Below are positions 1 to 9,364 of a stretch of 40,091 nt of DNA, piece after piece (positions within the stretch are counted from its first letter, which is position 1; every line of letters begins with the position of its first letter). A program made the translations under genes and the position numbers. The stretch is from Bacteroidia bacterium. Its GTDB lineage: Bacteria; Bacteroidota; Bacteroidia; Cytophagales; Cyclobacteriaceae. The stretch covers positions 1-40,091 of the forward strand of contig JAUIAO010000055.1 of assembly GCA_030425425.1 (NCBI GenBank), read 5' to 3'. Below the pieces are notes generated by a model that did not search any database, was not told where the DNA came from, and saw nothing but the letters and a program-made list of their open reading frames with translations.

Positions 1-84
1 TAAAGAAGAAATCAAATCAAAAAAGCCATCTACCGGGTGGCATTCAAAAAACATGGAAAATAAAACTTGGCCATGGTAACATGG

Positions 85-252
85 CTATTGCATAAAGCGA
101 AAAAAGCTTAGGTTGACGGCTATGGTGTAGGTTCCAATAAACATTGGAATTTTTTGGGTTTGAAGCTCCTTATTCGAACCTTCTTTGTTTTGATTGGAAG
201 TGCATGAGAAAAAAGTCATTCCCACGAGTACTAAGATGCTAAATATTCTCAT
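85..252 (-). pseudogene. Truncated lipoprotein, probable N-terminal remnant of a lactonase-family protein
   Basis: This 55-residue frame starts MRIFSILVLVGMTFFSC, a short signal peptide with a lipobox ending at Cys17. After a polar linker it reads MFIGTYT, which resembles the first beta-strand of secreted 6-phosphogluconolactonase-like beta-propeller proteins (about 350 residues). It then ends in unrelated residues and a stop. I translated the 84 bases beyond the stop in all three frames and found no continuation of the propeller. The likeliest reading is a gene fragment left by deletion. A genuine small lipoprotein cannot be excluded. The lipobox is clear; the lactonase link rests on one short motif. 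Confidence 0.4.
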
Positions 253-327
253 CACGATCAGGTTTTATTGAGGATAGCAATTTACTAAACTTCCATTTCG
301 AAATAAGAAAAATTAATTGTGCTGAAA

Positions 328-636
328 TCACTGTATTACCTCTATTATACCTGACAAATCCGCATTTATGACCATCATCAGAATGATCATTATGATGATC
401 AGAGTTATTCCAACAATAAGCACAAACCGAATCCGATCATTCTTTCGATTTAGTCTCTGTTGGCGCTGGAACTTTGACCACCCAAGAGATGTCGGTTGTT
501 TAAATTTCAATGGTTTTCTTTCTGAAAATTTAGCGCCAGCATCTTGGATATCCTTTAGTCGCTTTCGTTTACCAAGCTGTTTAAGATTCTGCTTATTGCT
601 ATTAAACACCGAATCGATAGGTCCTCCAAATGACAT
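328..636 (-). CDS. Small single-pass membrane protein, unknown function
   Basis: The 102-residue protein has a basic, Lys/Arg/Gln-rich N-terminal two-thirds and one strongly hydrophobic helix near the C-terminus (about residues 70-92, rich in Ile, Leu and Met), followed by a short tail. There is no signal peptide. The basic part before the helix suggests a cytoplasmic N-terminus anchored by a C-terminal helix. I do not recognise a named family. Its composition, intact frame and placement make it a likely real gene. An overlapping plus-strand frame is its shadow. Confidence 0.65.
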   Translation of the reverse strand: MSFGGPIDSVFNSNKQNLKQLGKRKRLKDIQDAGAKFSERKPLKFKQPTSLGWSKFQRQQRLNRKNDRIRFVLIVGITLIIIMIILMMVINADLSGIIEVIQ

Positions 637-689
637 GATAAAAAATATTTGGTTTCACCTATTTAAACGAAACCCGAGACAAACAGATT

Positions 690-722
690 AAAAAAAGGCG
701 ATGACTTTCGCCACCGCCTTTT
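690..722 (-). terminator. Intrinsic terminator after the 328-residue lipoprotein gene
   Basis: On the minus strand AAAGGCG pairs with CGCCTTT, extended inward by a TG/CA pair around a GCGAAAGT-type loop, and is followed by a run of T. It lies about 20 nt after the stop of the lipoprotein gene. Confidence 0.75.
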
Positions 723-742
723 ATCTATCTATTCACTTACTC

Positions 743-1729
743 TTATCCATCGATATCTGTATCACATTCCCCATCACCGTGTGGTCCTTTATCGCCATCA
801 CCTTTATGATCTTTTCCTCCTTTTCGGCCTTTATCGCCATGTCCTCTCTTGCTATGTGGACGTCCTTCTCCTACTTTTCTAGCTTCTAATTCAATTTCTG
901 TTGATTCTCCATTGATAGTTAGAGTAGCCAGATTATCACATGTACCATCTCCGTAATCCAATTCTGCAGTCAAATCACCAGCTACCAAATCCTTCACTCC
1001 TGAAACCGGAACATGAAGATCACATTCTCTGGTCATGTAAATCTCGTCAACAATAGTAGAGGTGTAGGCTGTACCATCATTAAGAGTACCACTAGCACTA
1101 CCTGTCAGGCTAGTATAACCTGGAGTTTCTAAATCTCCTCTGAATCTTGTTCTTGTCAACTCAGACTCTCTAGTGATAGATACTGTATCGTTAAAAGTAA
1201 TTACTCCGCCTGTTAATACTACTTGAGTAACTTCTAGGCCATCCACAGCCGCTGTATCGGTAATGTTCGTACTTGTTCTTACTCCATCTATCTGGACACT
1301 ATCTACGGTAAAAGCCTGGAAAGTAACCTTGTGGAAAGAGCCTATTTCAAGTTTGTCACCACTTCTCTCCAAAATGATCATACCACTTCTTACTACGCCA
1401 TTCATGTCTTCACAACCATCGCCAAAATCTACGGTCATGGTGTTGGCAGCAGTATCTACAGTCACTTCTGCACATTCTAAAAGTCCATATCGACCTTTTC
1501 CCAAACCTCTAAAATATTGATCAAGTCCTTCATCGATTATTAAATCAACTTCCTCTAAGCTTGTGGCAACAGCTGTTTCTGCATTGGCACTGTATTCAGC
1601 TGTTGCTGAATTCACTTCTGCTATTTCATCTGTAAATGCAGTAGATGCGTCTTGAAAATCTGAATCTTCGCTGCAAGCGAAGAAGAACAATGTTATCAGG
1701 GCAGTAATTAAAATCGGTAATTTTCTCAT
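743..1729 (-). CDS. Exported lipoprotein with a charged Gly/His/Lys/Asp-rich C-terminal tail
   Basis: The 328-residue protein begins with a lipoprotein signal peptide ending FFFAC (Cys19), so it should be membrane-anchored at the periplasmic or outer face. The central part (about residues 70-290) is beta-rich with many Thr and Val and has Cys pairs at CAEV and DGCED that could form disulphides. The last 35 to 40 residues are low complexity (GHGDKGRKGGKDHKGDGDKG), which could bind divalent metal or polyanions. It looks like a family of uncharacterised Bacteroidota lipoproteins, which I cannot name. It stands alone, with its own terminator and a gap on the upstream side. Confidence 0.75.
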   Translation of the reverse strand: MRKLPILITALITLFFFACSEDSDFQDASTAFTDEIAEVNSATAEYSANAETAVATSLEEVDLIIDEGLDQYFRGLGKGRYGLLECAEVTVDTAANTMTVDFGDGCEDMNGVVRSGMIILERSGDKLEIGSFHKVTFQAFTVDSVQIDGVRTSTNITDTAAVDGLEVTQVVLTGGVITFNDTVSITRESELTRTRFRGDLETPGYTSLTGSASGTLNDGTAYTSTIVDEIYMTRECDLHVPVSGVKDLVAGDLTAELDYGDGTCDNLATLTINGESTEIELEARKVGEGRPHSKRGHGDKGRKGGKDHKGDGDKGPHGDGECDTDIDG

Positions 1730-1836
1730 TGTCTTGTTTTTTTATGAATATTATGCCCCTTTGACATGTGAGAAAATTGAAGGTTTAATCGGAGGAAGAT
1801 TTTTTTTGAAAAAGTTAATTCTTCGTCAAATTCCAC

Positions 1837-1869
1837 AAAAAAAAGCTGATCATTTCTGAACAGCTTTCT
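1837..1869 (-). terminator. Intrinsic terminator of the pnt operon
   Basis: On the minus strand AAAGCTG pairs with CAGCTTT, continues past one T-T mismatch into TCA/TGA, and closes on a GAAA tetraloop. Eight T residues follow. It lies 20 nt after the pntB stop codon. Confidence 0.85.
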
Positions 1870-1889
1870 TCTTAGTGTTTATCAATTCT

Positions 1890-3287
1890 CTATCCCAAAC
1901 TCTTCACTTCATCAATCAAGCCCTGGATGGAAGCTTTGGCATCTCCAAAGAGCATTCGGGTCTTATCATGGAAAAATAATGGGTTCTGAATTCCGGCGTA
2001 ACCGGCATTCATACTACGCTTCATCACGATCACATTCTGTCCTTTAAGGATTTCCAGAATTGGCATCCCGTAAATCGGAGAAGAAGGATCGTCCTGTGCA
2101 GCAGGATTTACCACGTCATTTGCTCCTACTACTAAAGTGATATTGGTCTCTCCCATTTGATCATTGGCATCATCCATATCCAGCAACTTTGGATAAGGTA
2201 CATCCGCCTCAGCCAACAGCACGTTCATGTGACCAGGCATCCTACCTGCCACTGGGTGAATCGCATAATTCACATTCACGCCATGTTCTGAAAGCAGGTT
2301 ATCTAATTCTTTAATGGTCTTTTGTGCTTGCGCAACAGCCATACCGTATCCCGGAACAACCATCACATTATCAGAATAGCGAAGCATCACTGCCACATCA
2401 TTGACAGTGGCCTCTTTCACTACCTGCTCGCCTTGCTGACCGCCAGAAGCTGTAGATCCACCGAAACCTCCAATGATTACATTGAACAGTGATCTGTTCA
2501 TTGCATTGCACATCACCACTGTCAAGATGGTACCGGAAGAACCTACCAAAATACCGCCAATCAACATCATTTGGTTACCATAGACGATACCCGCCAATGC
2601 TGCAGCAACTCCAGTCAGAGCATTCAGCAATGAAATCACTACTGGCATATCTGCTCCACCAATTGGCTGTACGAATGTGACGCCATAGACCAATGAGATT
2701 ACCAAAATCACGACTGGCAAAATGAATGAAGCATCTGGCATCATTACTCTAAAAATGATCAATCCAAGAGTGATCAATAGAAGTCCGATATTCACGTAAG
2801 TGGACATTGGGATTTTCCAATCTTTGATTTTACCAGCCAGCTTACCATAAGCTATCAAACTACCTGTGAATGCTACTGCACCTACGAACATTGCCAGCTG
2901 TGTGGTGAGATGTGACCCGATTTCCACAGATTCTCCAGAGGTAAATGAAGATTGATATTGGTACAATTCTATAAATGAAATGGCCACCGCACAGGCACCT
3001 CCCAATCCATTGAATAATGACACTAACTCCGGCATTGCAGTCATAGCTACTCGCTTAGACATCACCAAACCTATGATCGCACCAATCACCAATGCAATAA
3101 TGATAACCAGATAATTATTAGCTCCTGACTCTATCGGGGCAACCAATGACGCTATAATTGCCAATCCCATTCCTATAGCCGCTGTGATATTTCCCTTACG
3201 TGCTGTAGATGGGTGAGACAATTTTCTCAAACCTTGAATAAGCAGTATCACTGCCACCAAATATGAAATATTTACTATCGCTTGCAT
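1890..3287 (-). CDS. pntB: NAD(P) transhydrogenase subunit beta
   Basis: This is the beta subunit of the proton-translocating transhydrogenase, which moves hydride from NADH to NADP+ at the expense of proton influx and supplies NADPH. The 465-residue length is typical. The N-terminal part (about 1-275) is a bundle of membrane helices. The C-terminal part is the NADP(H)-binding domain III, with the dinucleotide-fold segment VVPGYGMAVAQAQ, then RMPGHMNVLLAEA, VVGANDVVNPAAQ and MKRSMNAGYAG, all family hallmarks. It is the last gene of pntAA-pntAB-pntB, 12 nt after pntAB, and is followed by a strong terminator. Confidence 0.97.
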   Translation of the reverse strand: MQAIVNISYLVAVILLIQGLRKLSHPSTARKGNITAAIGMGLAIIASLVAPIESGANNYLVIIIALVIGAIIGLVMSKRVAMTAMPELVSLFNGLGGACAVAISFIELYQYQSSFTSGESVEIGSHLTTQLAMFVGAVAFTGSLIAYGKLAGKIKDWKIPMSTYVNIGLLLITLGLIIFRVMMPDASFILPVVILVISLVYGVTFVQPIGGADMPVVISLLNALTGVAAALAGIVYGNQMMLIGGILVGSSGTILTVVMCNAMNRSLFNVIIGGFGGSTASGGQQGEQVVKEATVNDVAVMLRYSDNVMVVPGYGMAVAQAQKTIKELDNLLSEHGVNVNYAIHPVAGRMPGHMNVLLAEADVPYPKLLDMDDANDQMGETNITLVVGANDVVNPAAQDDPSSPIYGMPILEILKGQNVIVMKRSMNAGYAGIQNPLFFHDKTRMLFGDAKASIQGLIDEVKSLG

Positions 3288-3299
3288 GAAAATCGTCTT

Positions 3300-3605
3300 T
3301 TACTTTTTCTTAAACATTTCGAGCATTCGGTTAGTCACCGCATGACCTCCTACCACATTGATCATTCCTAAAATGATCCCAACAAATCCTAGCCCCAAAG
3401 ACAGGTAATCGTCGCTTGCAGATTGCCTTACCAGCAGTATTGCACCAATGATTACAACTCCAGAGATGGCATTGGCTCCAGACATCAATGGTGTATGAAG
3501 CACAGTTGGCACATTGGAAATAAGCGCTAAACCAAGGTAAATCGCCATGATCAGCATGTATAGCATCACAGGATGCTGCTCTATAAAAGTGATTATTGCT
3601 TCCAT
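3300..3605 (-). CDS. pntAB: NAD(P) transhydrogenase subunit alpha, membrane part
   Basis: The 101-residue protein has three hydrophobic helices and the conserved sequence around ALISNVPTVLHTPLMSGANAISG. It is the membrane part that in E. coli is fused to the C-terminus of PntA. The alpha subunit is therefore split, as in Rhodospirillum rubrum and many Bacteroidota. It begins 2 nt after pntAA and ends 12 nt before pntB, so the three are co-transcribed. A longer frame overlapping it in another register is a shadow. Confidence 0.95.
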   Translation of the reverse strand: MEAIITFIEQHPVMLYMLIMAIYLGLALISNVPTVLHTPLMSGANAISGVVIIGAILLVRQSASDDYLSLGLGFVGIILGMINVVGGHAVTNRMLEMFKKK

Positions 3606-3607
3606 TT

Positions 3608-4714
3608 CTATTCTGCGGTTTCGGTTGATTTTTGATTTGATTTAGTGACCAGCGTCTTCTGTACGATTTCATGTTCGTAAGGAATGCCTTCCACTCCTTC
3701 TTTCAATATGAATTTGATGAAATTGTAAAGGTTAGTACTATATAATCTACTGGCCTCTTTTGGCAATGAATGATGTAGCCTGGAATCGCCAATGATCGTC
3801 ACACCGCCTACATCGATTGTCTTTTCATCTTCAGACAAAGCACAGTTTCCGCCTGATGCGCTGGCCATATCCACGATAACGCTACCTGCCTGCATGGCCT
3901 CCACAGTTCGCTGCTCTATCAACAAAGGAGCTTTTCTACCTGGGATATTCGCTGTTGTGATTACGATATCTGCCTTAGAAGCTTTTTCATGAATCAATTC
4001 TTTTTGCTTCTGAATGTACTCTTCGGTTTGAGTAACAGCATAACCTCCAGCTCCAGCATCTTCCTTAGCTCCAGGAACTTCTACGAATTTCGCACCCAAA
4101 CTTTGCACTTCTTCTTTTACTGCACTTCTCACATCAAAAGCCTCTACCGATGCTCCAAGTCTGCGGGCCGTTGCAATAGCTTGTAATCCAGCAACTCCGG
4201 CTCCCAATATCAAAACCTTAGCGGGAGGTACTGTACCTGCCGCAGTGGTCATCATAGGGAAGTATCCTGAAAAGTTTGCTGCGGAGTTTACCACGGCATA
4301 ATAGCCTGCAAGAGAAGCAAGTGATGACAATACGTCCATCGACTGTGCAATGGAAGAACGTGGAACCAAATCCAAACTATAGATTGGATTTTTCTCCTCT
4401 TTGAATTCATCTGCAAGAGCAGGATTGGATAAAATATTGAACTTACCAATCACTAATGCATCTTGCTTCAACTTTCCAAGATCTTCTTTGCTAATTTCTG
4501 TATCTACGAGCAATATATCACTCTGTGAAAGTATGTCTGCCTTGTTAGCAATTGTTGCGCCGGCAGCCTCAAATTGAGCATCTCCAAAATACGAGTTTTC
4601 ACCTGCTCCTTTCTCCACTACTACCGTATATCCATCCTTGATATACTTGGCGGCAACAGAGGGTGCCATAGGTACCAATGGAGTATTCTGTGATTTTAAA
4701 ACACCTATTTGCAT
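3608..4714 (-). CDS. pntAA: NAD(P) transhydrogenase subunit alpha, NAD(H)-binding part
   Basis: The 368-residue protein is the soluble NAD(H)-binding domain I of transhydrogenase, related to alanine dehydrogenase. Visible signatures are VPRSSIAQSMDVLSS (residues 117-131) and the Rossmann glycine motif LILGAGVAGLQAIA at about 168-181, followed by FDVR. The very N-terminus is unusual: where family members normally have an E-x-R-V-A-x-x-P segment, this one reads QNTPLVPMAPSVAAKY, lacking the usual Glu and Arg. It is the first gene of the operon. The gap upstream towards metG (about 290 nt) should hold its promoter and the metG terminator. Confidence 0.95.
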   Translation of the reverse strand: MQIGVLKSQNTPLVPMAPSVAAKYIKDGYTVVVEKGAGENSYFGDAQFEAAGATIANKADILSQSDILLVDTEISKEDLGKLKQDALVIGKFNILSNPALADEFKEEKNPIYSLDLVPRSSIAQSMDVLSSLASLAGYYAVVNSAANFSGYFPMMTTAAGTVPPAKVLILGAGVAGLQAIATARRLGASVEAFDVRSAVKEEVQSLGAKFVEVPGAKEDAGAGGYAVTQTEEYIQKQKELIHEKASKADIVITTANIPGRKAPLLIEQRTVEAMQAGSVIVDMASASGGNCALSEDEKTIDVGGVTIIGDSRLHHSLPKEASRLYSTNLYNFIKFILKEGVEGIPYEHEIVQKTLVTKSNQKSTETAE

Positions 4715-4940
4715 TATGATATGTTTTGTTTATTGGGCAAAAAATGTTTGTTTAACTGATTTAATTTTGCCGGATGCAAAACTAATAAAATATAATTCCA
4801 AAAATGATTATCCATGTAATAAGTACACAGTTTATAAAGTGCAGCATTCGGCACTTAAATATGATACAATCTTCATGAGTGAAAAGAGACAATTGTCACA
4901 TGTCTTAATGAAGTTTTGCAGTTTAAGAAATCATTCCAAT

Positions 4941-4978
4941 AAAAAAGGCTTAACCCCAGCATTTGTGAAGTTAAGCCC
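4941..4978 (-). terminator. Intrinsic terminator of metG
   Basis: On the minus strand GGCTTAAC and GTTAAGCC form a perfect 8-bp stem with a loop of about 15 nt, followed by six T residues. It lies about 25 nt after the metG stop. Confidence 0.85.
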
Positions 4979-5001
4979 TTAAATATCAAATGAAGTTCGT
5001 G

Positions 5002-7056
5002 CTATGCGATAGTAGCTCCATTCTGAGCTAGATCACCGGGAGTAACGGCTTTGAGTGCTCCATCTTCATTTTCAGCAAATAGGATCATTCCTTCAGATTC
5101 TACACCCATAATTTTTCTTGGCGCCAGATTGGCAAGCACTACCACCTTTTTACCAATCATTTCCTCTGGTGTGAAATGCTTGGCGATACCACTAAGAATG
5201 GTTCTCTTATCTAGTCCGGTATCGACAGTGAATTTCAGTAGTTTATTGGATTTTTCTACTTTCTCAGCAGTCTTGATCTCTCCAACTCTCAAATCCATTT
5301 TCATAAAATCATCAAAAGCAATTACTTCTTTCGCCGGAGCTACTTTTGGTTCCTGCTCCGCTGCTTCATTCGCCATTTTAGTATCCATTAGTTTTTGTAC
5401 TTGTTGTTCTACCGTTTTATCTTCAATTTTTTCAAATAACAATACTGGATCAGCAAGCTTTAAGCCGCTATCCAATAAGTCTGCAGTACCCGCCTTACTC
5501 CAATCCAAGGTTGTTTGATTCAACATACCCCTCAATTTTTGGGAAGTAAAAGGTAAGAAAGGCTCAGACAAAATCGCCAAACTACCTGCAAGCTGCAGTG
5601 CCAAATTCATGATAGTGGCCACTCTTGCCTCATCGGTCTTGATCAATTTCCACGGCTCATTGTCCGCCAGGTATTTATTACCTTCCCTCGCCAGATCCAT
5701 CAGGTGAGCAAGGGCTTCACGGAATTTGAATTGTTCCAATGATTTTTCAATCTTTTCCGGATAGGAGGCAATAGCCTCTAAGAATTGCTGATCTCGCTCA
5801 TACACTTCTCCTCTTTGTGGGACTTTGCCATCAAAATACTTATGAGTGAGCACGACAGCTCTATTTACGAAGTTTCCGAAAATCGCTACGAGTTCACTGT
5901 TATTGCGCGTCTGAAAATCCTTCCAGGTAAAGTCATTGTCTTTGGTTTCCGGAGCATTGGCTGTCAAAACATATCGAAGCACATCCTGCTTATCAGGAAA
6001 CTCTTCCAGATATTCATGTAGCCAAACCGCCCAGTTTCTTGAAGTAGAAATCTTATTCGATTCCAAATTCAGGAATTCATTTGCGGGCACATTGTCGGGT
6101 AAAATATATTCTCCGTGTGCCTTCAATAAAGAAGGGAATATCACACAATGAAAGACGATATTGTCTTTCCCAATGAAGTGTACTAATCGTGTATCTTCAG
6201 ATTTCCAATAATCTTCCCAATTTTTACCTTCTGCTTCCGCCCAGTCCTTAGTGGCAGAGATGTAACCAATCGGCGCATCGAACCACACATAAAGTACCTT
6301 TCCGTCAGCACCTTCTACTGGCACGGGGATTCCCCAATCCAAATCTCTCGTCATCGGTCTTGGACGCAAGCCATTGTCCAGCCAGCTTTTACACTGCCCT
6401 GAAACATTTGGTTTCCACTCCTGATGCTCCTCCACTATCCACTCTCTCAACCAGCCTTCATATTGATCCAAAGGGAAATACCAGTGTTTTGTTTCCTTCA
6501 TCACAGGAGACTCGCCGCTCAGCATTGATTTTGGATTGATCAGCTCTGATGGGCTCAGCGTAGAACCGCACTTTTCACATTGGTCACCATATGCTTCATC
6601 ATACCCACAAGTAGGACAAGTTCCTTTGATATATCTATCAGCGAGAAACTGCTTTTCTGTTTCATCAAAAAACTGCTCAGATGATTGCTCTAAAAACTTC
6701 CCGTCATCATACAATTTCCTGAACATGTCAGAAGCAGTCTTATGATGAGTTGGGGAGCTTGTGCGATGGTAAACATTAAAGCTTATTCCAAAATCTTCGA
6801 ACGACTTTTTGATCTGCTCATGATACTTATCTACGATCTCCTGTGGAGTCTTCCCTTCTTTTCTTGCCCTTAGAGTAATCGCAACTCCATGCTCATCAGA
6901 ACCACAAATAAAAGCCACATCCTTTCCCTTCTGACGCAGGTACCTCACATAAATATCGGCAGGCACATATACACCTGCCAGATGACCAATATGTACTGGA
7001 CCATTTGCATAAGGCAATGCAGAAGTAATCGTATATCTCTTAAAATCTTTCGCCAT
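5002..7056 (-). CDS. metG: Methionine--tRNA ligase
   Basis: Class I aminoacyl-tRNA synthetase that charges tRNA-Met in the cytoplasm. The 684-residue protein has the HIGH motif at residues 22-25, a zinc knuckle with Cys147, Cys150, Cys160 and Cys163, and the KMSKS-equivalent KISTS at 335-339. The anticodon-binding helical region follows. The last 105 or so residues (from [14 protein letters not shown]) form the EMAP/Trbp111-like tRNA-binding and dimerisation domain also present in E. coli MetG. It is transcribed alone, divergently from the M61 peptidase, and has its own terminator. Confidence 0.97.
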   Translation of the reverse strand: MAKDFKRYTITSALPYANGPVHIGHLAGVYVPADIYVRYLRQKGKDVAFICGSDEHGVAITLRARKEGKTPQEIVDKYHEQIKKSFEDFGISFNVYHRTSSPTHHKTASDMFRKLYDDGKFLEQSSEQFFDETEKQFLADRYIKGTCPTCGYDEAYGDQCEKCGSTLSPSELINPKSMLSGESPVMKETKHWYFPLDQYEGWLREWIVEEHQEWKPNVSGQCKSWLDNGLRPRPMTRDLDWGIPVPVEGADGKVLYVWFDAPIGYISATKDWAEAEGKNWEDYWKSEDTRLVHFIGKDNIVFHCVIFPSLLKAHGEYILPDNVPANEFLNLESNKISTSRNWAVWLHEYLEEFPDKQDVLRYVLTANAPETKDNDFTWKDFQTRNNSELVAIFGNFVNRAVVLTHKYFDGKVPQRGEVYERDQQFLEAIASYPEKIEKSLEQFKFREALAHLMDLAREGNKYLADNEPWKLIKTDEARVATIMNLALQLAGSLAILSEPFLPFTSQKLRGMLNQTTLDWSKAGTADLLDSGLKLADPVLLFEKIEDKTVEQQVQKLMDTKMANEAAEQEPKVAPAKEVIAFDDFMKMDLRVGEIKTAEKVEKSNKLLKFTVDTGLDKRTILSGIAKHFTPEEMIGKKVVVLANLAPRKIMGVESEGMILFAENEDGALKAVTPGDLAQNGATIA

Positions 7057-7371
7057 GTGTCAAATCGAATTTTGGGTGGCAAATATAGTTTTAAAAATAG
7101 AGGATGTTGGGTGTTTGAGGTAGGATGTTTAATCGGTTCCGTGTTTTAGAGTTGCGAGTTGGTACATCATAATTAAGCGACATTTTACCTTAAAAATCGG
7201 GTAAGGAATCTGACTAAAATGCTCAAATCTATTGAATACAATAATCTCGCTAACTCACAATCTCGTAACCAGAATACCGATTACCAAGTAACCACACCTT
7301 TGACATAATTGAAAAGTAACCACTCTCACAGAATTGTATTTATTTGCGATTCGTATTAGCGCAAAAACTCA
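7057..7371. other. Divergent intergenic region between metG and the M61 peptidase
   Basis: These 315 bases separate two divergent genes and should carry both promoters. I see no gene. The only repeat-like feature is a weak TTACC/GGTAA inverted pair near 7184-7204. No convincing Bacteroidota -33/-7 promoter pair with correct spacing could be assigned by eye. Confidence 0.5.
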
Positions 7372-9234
7372 ATGAAATATTTTCTTTTCCTATTTTCTTT
7401 CGTTTTTTCAGTTTGGTCATCAGAAGCTCAGGACAGATATCAGGTTACGATCGACATTTCTAATGTCTCCATTGATCAGGTGCCTGTTTCTATTATTTTA
7501 CCAAAATCTGATGAGGAGTTCTCAGAATACCACATGGCCAAAATCGTCCCTGGAACTTATAAAGTATATGATTTTGGAAGATTTGTGAGTAGTCTAAAAG
7601 CTTACACAGAAGATGGAGATTCACTTACTGTAGAAAGAATCACCGAGAACAAATGGAAAATCCGGAACGGAGGTGAACTGCATCAAATCTCCTATCTGGT
7701 GGATGATAGCTGGGACAAATTTGGCGAATATGGAGAGTCTGATGACAACATAATCTTTGAACCGGGTGGAACCAATATTGAAGCCGAAAGAAATGTATTC
7801 ATGATGAATACATTCGGATTTATTGGATACTTAAAAGGCCATCAGTTCTTACCATATGAAGTATCCATCATACACCCTGAAAATCTTTTTGGCGCTACGG
7901 CACTGTTGAAAAATGTAGTGAACGATACTTTGGATGCGTATGCTGCGCAGGATTTTAATTTTCTGGCTGACGGACCCATTATGTATAGCATCCCTGATAC
8001 GGTGACCAGAAAAATTGCTAATGCAGAAGTTTTAATCTCCACATTTTCTCCGAATGGAAAACTTACTTCTGAAGAGATCATGAATAACCTTTATGATTTG
8101 ATGGAAGCACAGGCTGAATTTCTTGGTGGAGAATTACCAGTAGATCGGTATGCCTATCTGATCTATTTATACGACAGTAGAACACTCTCCGGGTCTACAG
8201 GAGCATTGGAGCATTCTTATAGCTCTCTCTTTTCGTTACCAGAGGCAAATGCCGAGAGAATCAATCAATTGATTCGTGATGTGGCTGCACATGAGTTTTT
8301 ACATATCGTGACACCCCTGAATATTCACTCTGAAGAAATCGGGAAATTCAATTATCAGGATCCGGAAATGAGTAAACATCTATGGCTGTACGAAGGTGTG
8401 ACAGAATACAACTCAATGCTCGTTCAAGTAAAACACAATCTCTATGGCCTGGATAAATTCATGTCAGAGATCAAGGACAAGCTAAGAGTATCTGAGCGTT
8501 TCCCCGATAATGTGCCTTTTACGGTGATGAGTAAAAATGTACTGGAAGAAGCATATGAAAAAATGTACCCTAATGTGTACTACAAAGGAGCTTTGATCGG
8601 TATGTGCCTGGATCTCTATATTTTGAAATATTCTGATGGTGAAAAAAACCTACAGTGGCTGTTTGATCAATTGTCTGAGAAGTATGGAAAAAATGATTCA
8701 TTCGATGATGATGAACTATTTGATGTTATCGAAAAGCTTACCTATCCAGAAGTGGGTGAATTTTTGAGAACTTATGTCTCAGGCGCAGAATCACTTCCAA
8801 TCTCAGAAGTACTCAATTGGGTAGGGATGGATTATGTAGCAGACCTGAATACAAAGGAAATCAGTATGGGAAATCTGGGGCTCAACATTACGGAAGATGG
8901 TGAACTCTATATCGACAATCTGGACAATGCCAATGAATTTGCTTTTGATTTAGGGTACGAAGTTGGTGATGTGATCAAGGAAATCAACGGTGAGGAATTC
9001 AAACTTTCTACCGCAAGAGCGGTCATGCAATCATTCAAAACCGAGGTAAAACCCGGTGACAAGGTAATCGTCACAGTGATTCGTGAAAATAAGAGAGGAA
9101 AGAAAAAAGAGAAAAAACTGAAGGCGAAAGCCATTGAAATAGAGAAAAAAGAGAAGCATTTCCTGGAACTCAACCCAGAGCCTACCAAAGAACAATACAA
9201 ATTGCTCAGAGCCTGGACAGTGGCGGAAGATTGA
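7372..9234 (+). CDS. Exported M61-family metallopeptidase with a PDZ domain
   Basis: The 620-residue protein starts with a signal peptide (MKYFLFLFSFVFSVWSSEA) and is expected in the periplasm or outside the cell. The N-terminal 200 residues match the beta-rich domain of M61 (glycyl aminopeptidase-like) enzymes. The zinc site is HEFLH at 307-311 with the third ligand Glu341 in WLYEGVTEY. A PDZ domain covers about 495-585 (GNLGLNITEDGELYIDN, then GYEVGDVIKEINGEE). The domain order and length are normal for Bacteroidota M61 proteins, which release N-terminal amino acids, often Gly or Ala. The start is supported by the signal peptide directly after the ATG. It is a single gene, divergent from metG. 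Confidence 0.92.
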   Translation: MKYFLFLFSFVFSVWSSEAQDRYQVTIDISNVSIDQVPVSIILPKSDEEFSEYHMAKIVPGTYKVYDFGRFVSSLKAYTEDGDSLTVERITENKWKIRNGGELHQISYLVDDSWDKFGEYGESDDNIIFEPGGTNIEAERNVFMMNTFGFIGYLKGHQFLPYEVSIIHPENLFGATALLKNVVNDTLDAYAAQDFNFLADGPIMYSIPDTVTRKIANAEVLISTFSPNGKLTSEEIMNNLYDLMEAQAEFLGGELPVDRYAYLIYLYDSRTLSGSTGALEHSYSSLFSLPEANAERINQLIRDVAAHEFLHIVTPLNIHSEEIGKFNYQDPEMSKHLWLYEGVTEYNSMLVQVKHNLYGLDKFMSEIKDKLRVSERFPDNVPFTVMSKNVLEEAYEKMYPNVYYKGALIGMCLDLYILKYSDGEKNLQWLFDQLSEKYGKNDSFDDDELFDVIEKLTYPEVGEFLRTYVSGAESLPISEVLNWVGMDYVADLNTKEISMGNLGLNITEDGELYIDNLDNANEFAFDLGYEVGDVIKEINGEEFKLSTARAVMQSFKTEVKPGDKVIVTVIRENKRGKKKEKKLKAKAIEIEKKEKHFLELNPEPTKEQYKLLRAWTVAED

Positions 9235-9364
9235 TTTTTAAAAGAGTTTGAACAACTAACCGACTAGTGAGACGCTAATTGGGGTGATTACAGAAATAAG
9301 ATTTCCGCTTCAATTACTCTCTTTTTGAAGGGGTTGTGCAACAGCTACCAATGTTAGAGTGCGT

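Noticed and set aside
7299-7346. Possible promoter for the M61 gene from two TTTG words
   Set aside because: The spacing (about 40 nt) does not fit a -33/-7 pair, and TAnnTTTG is not matched exactly.
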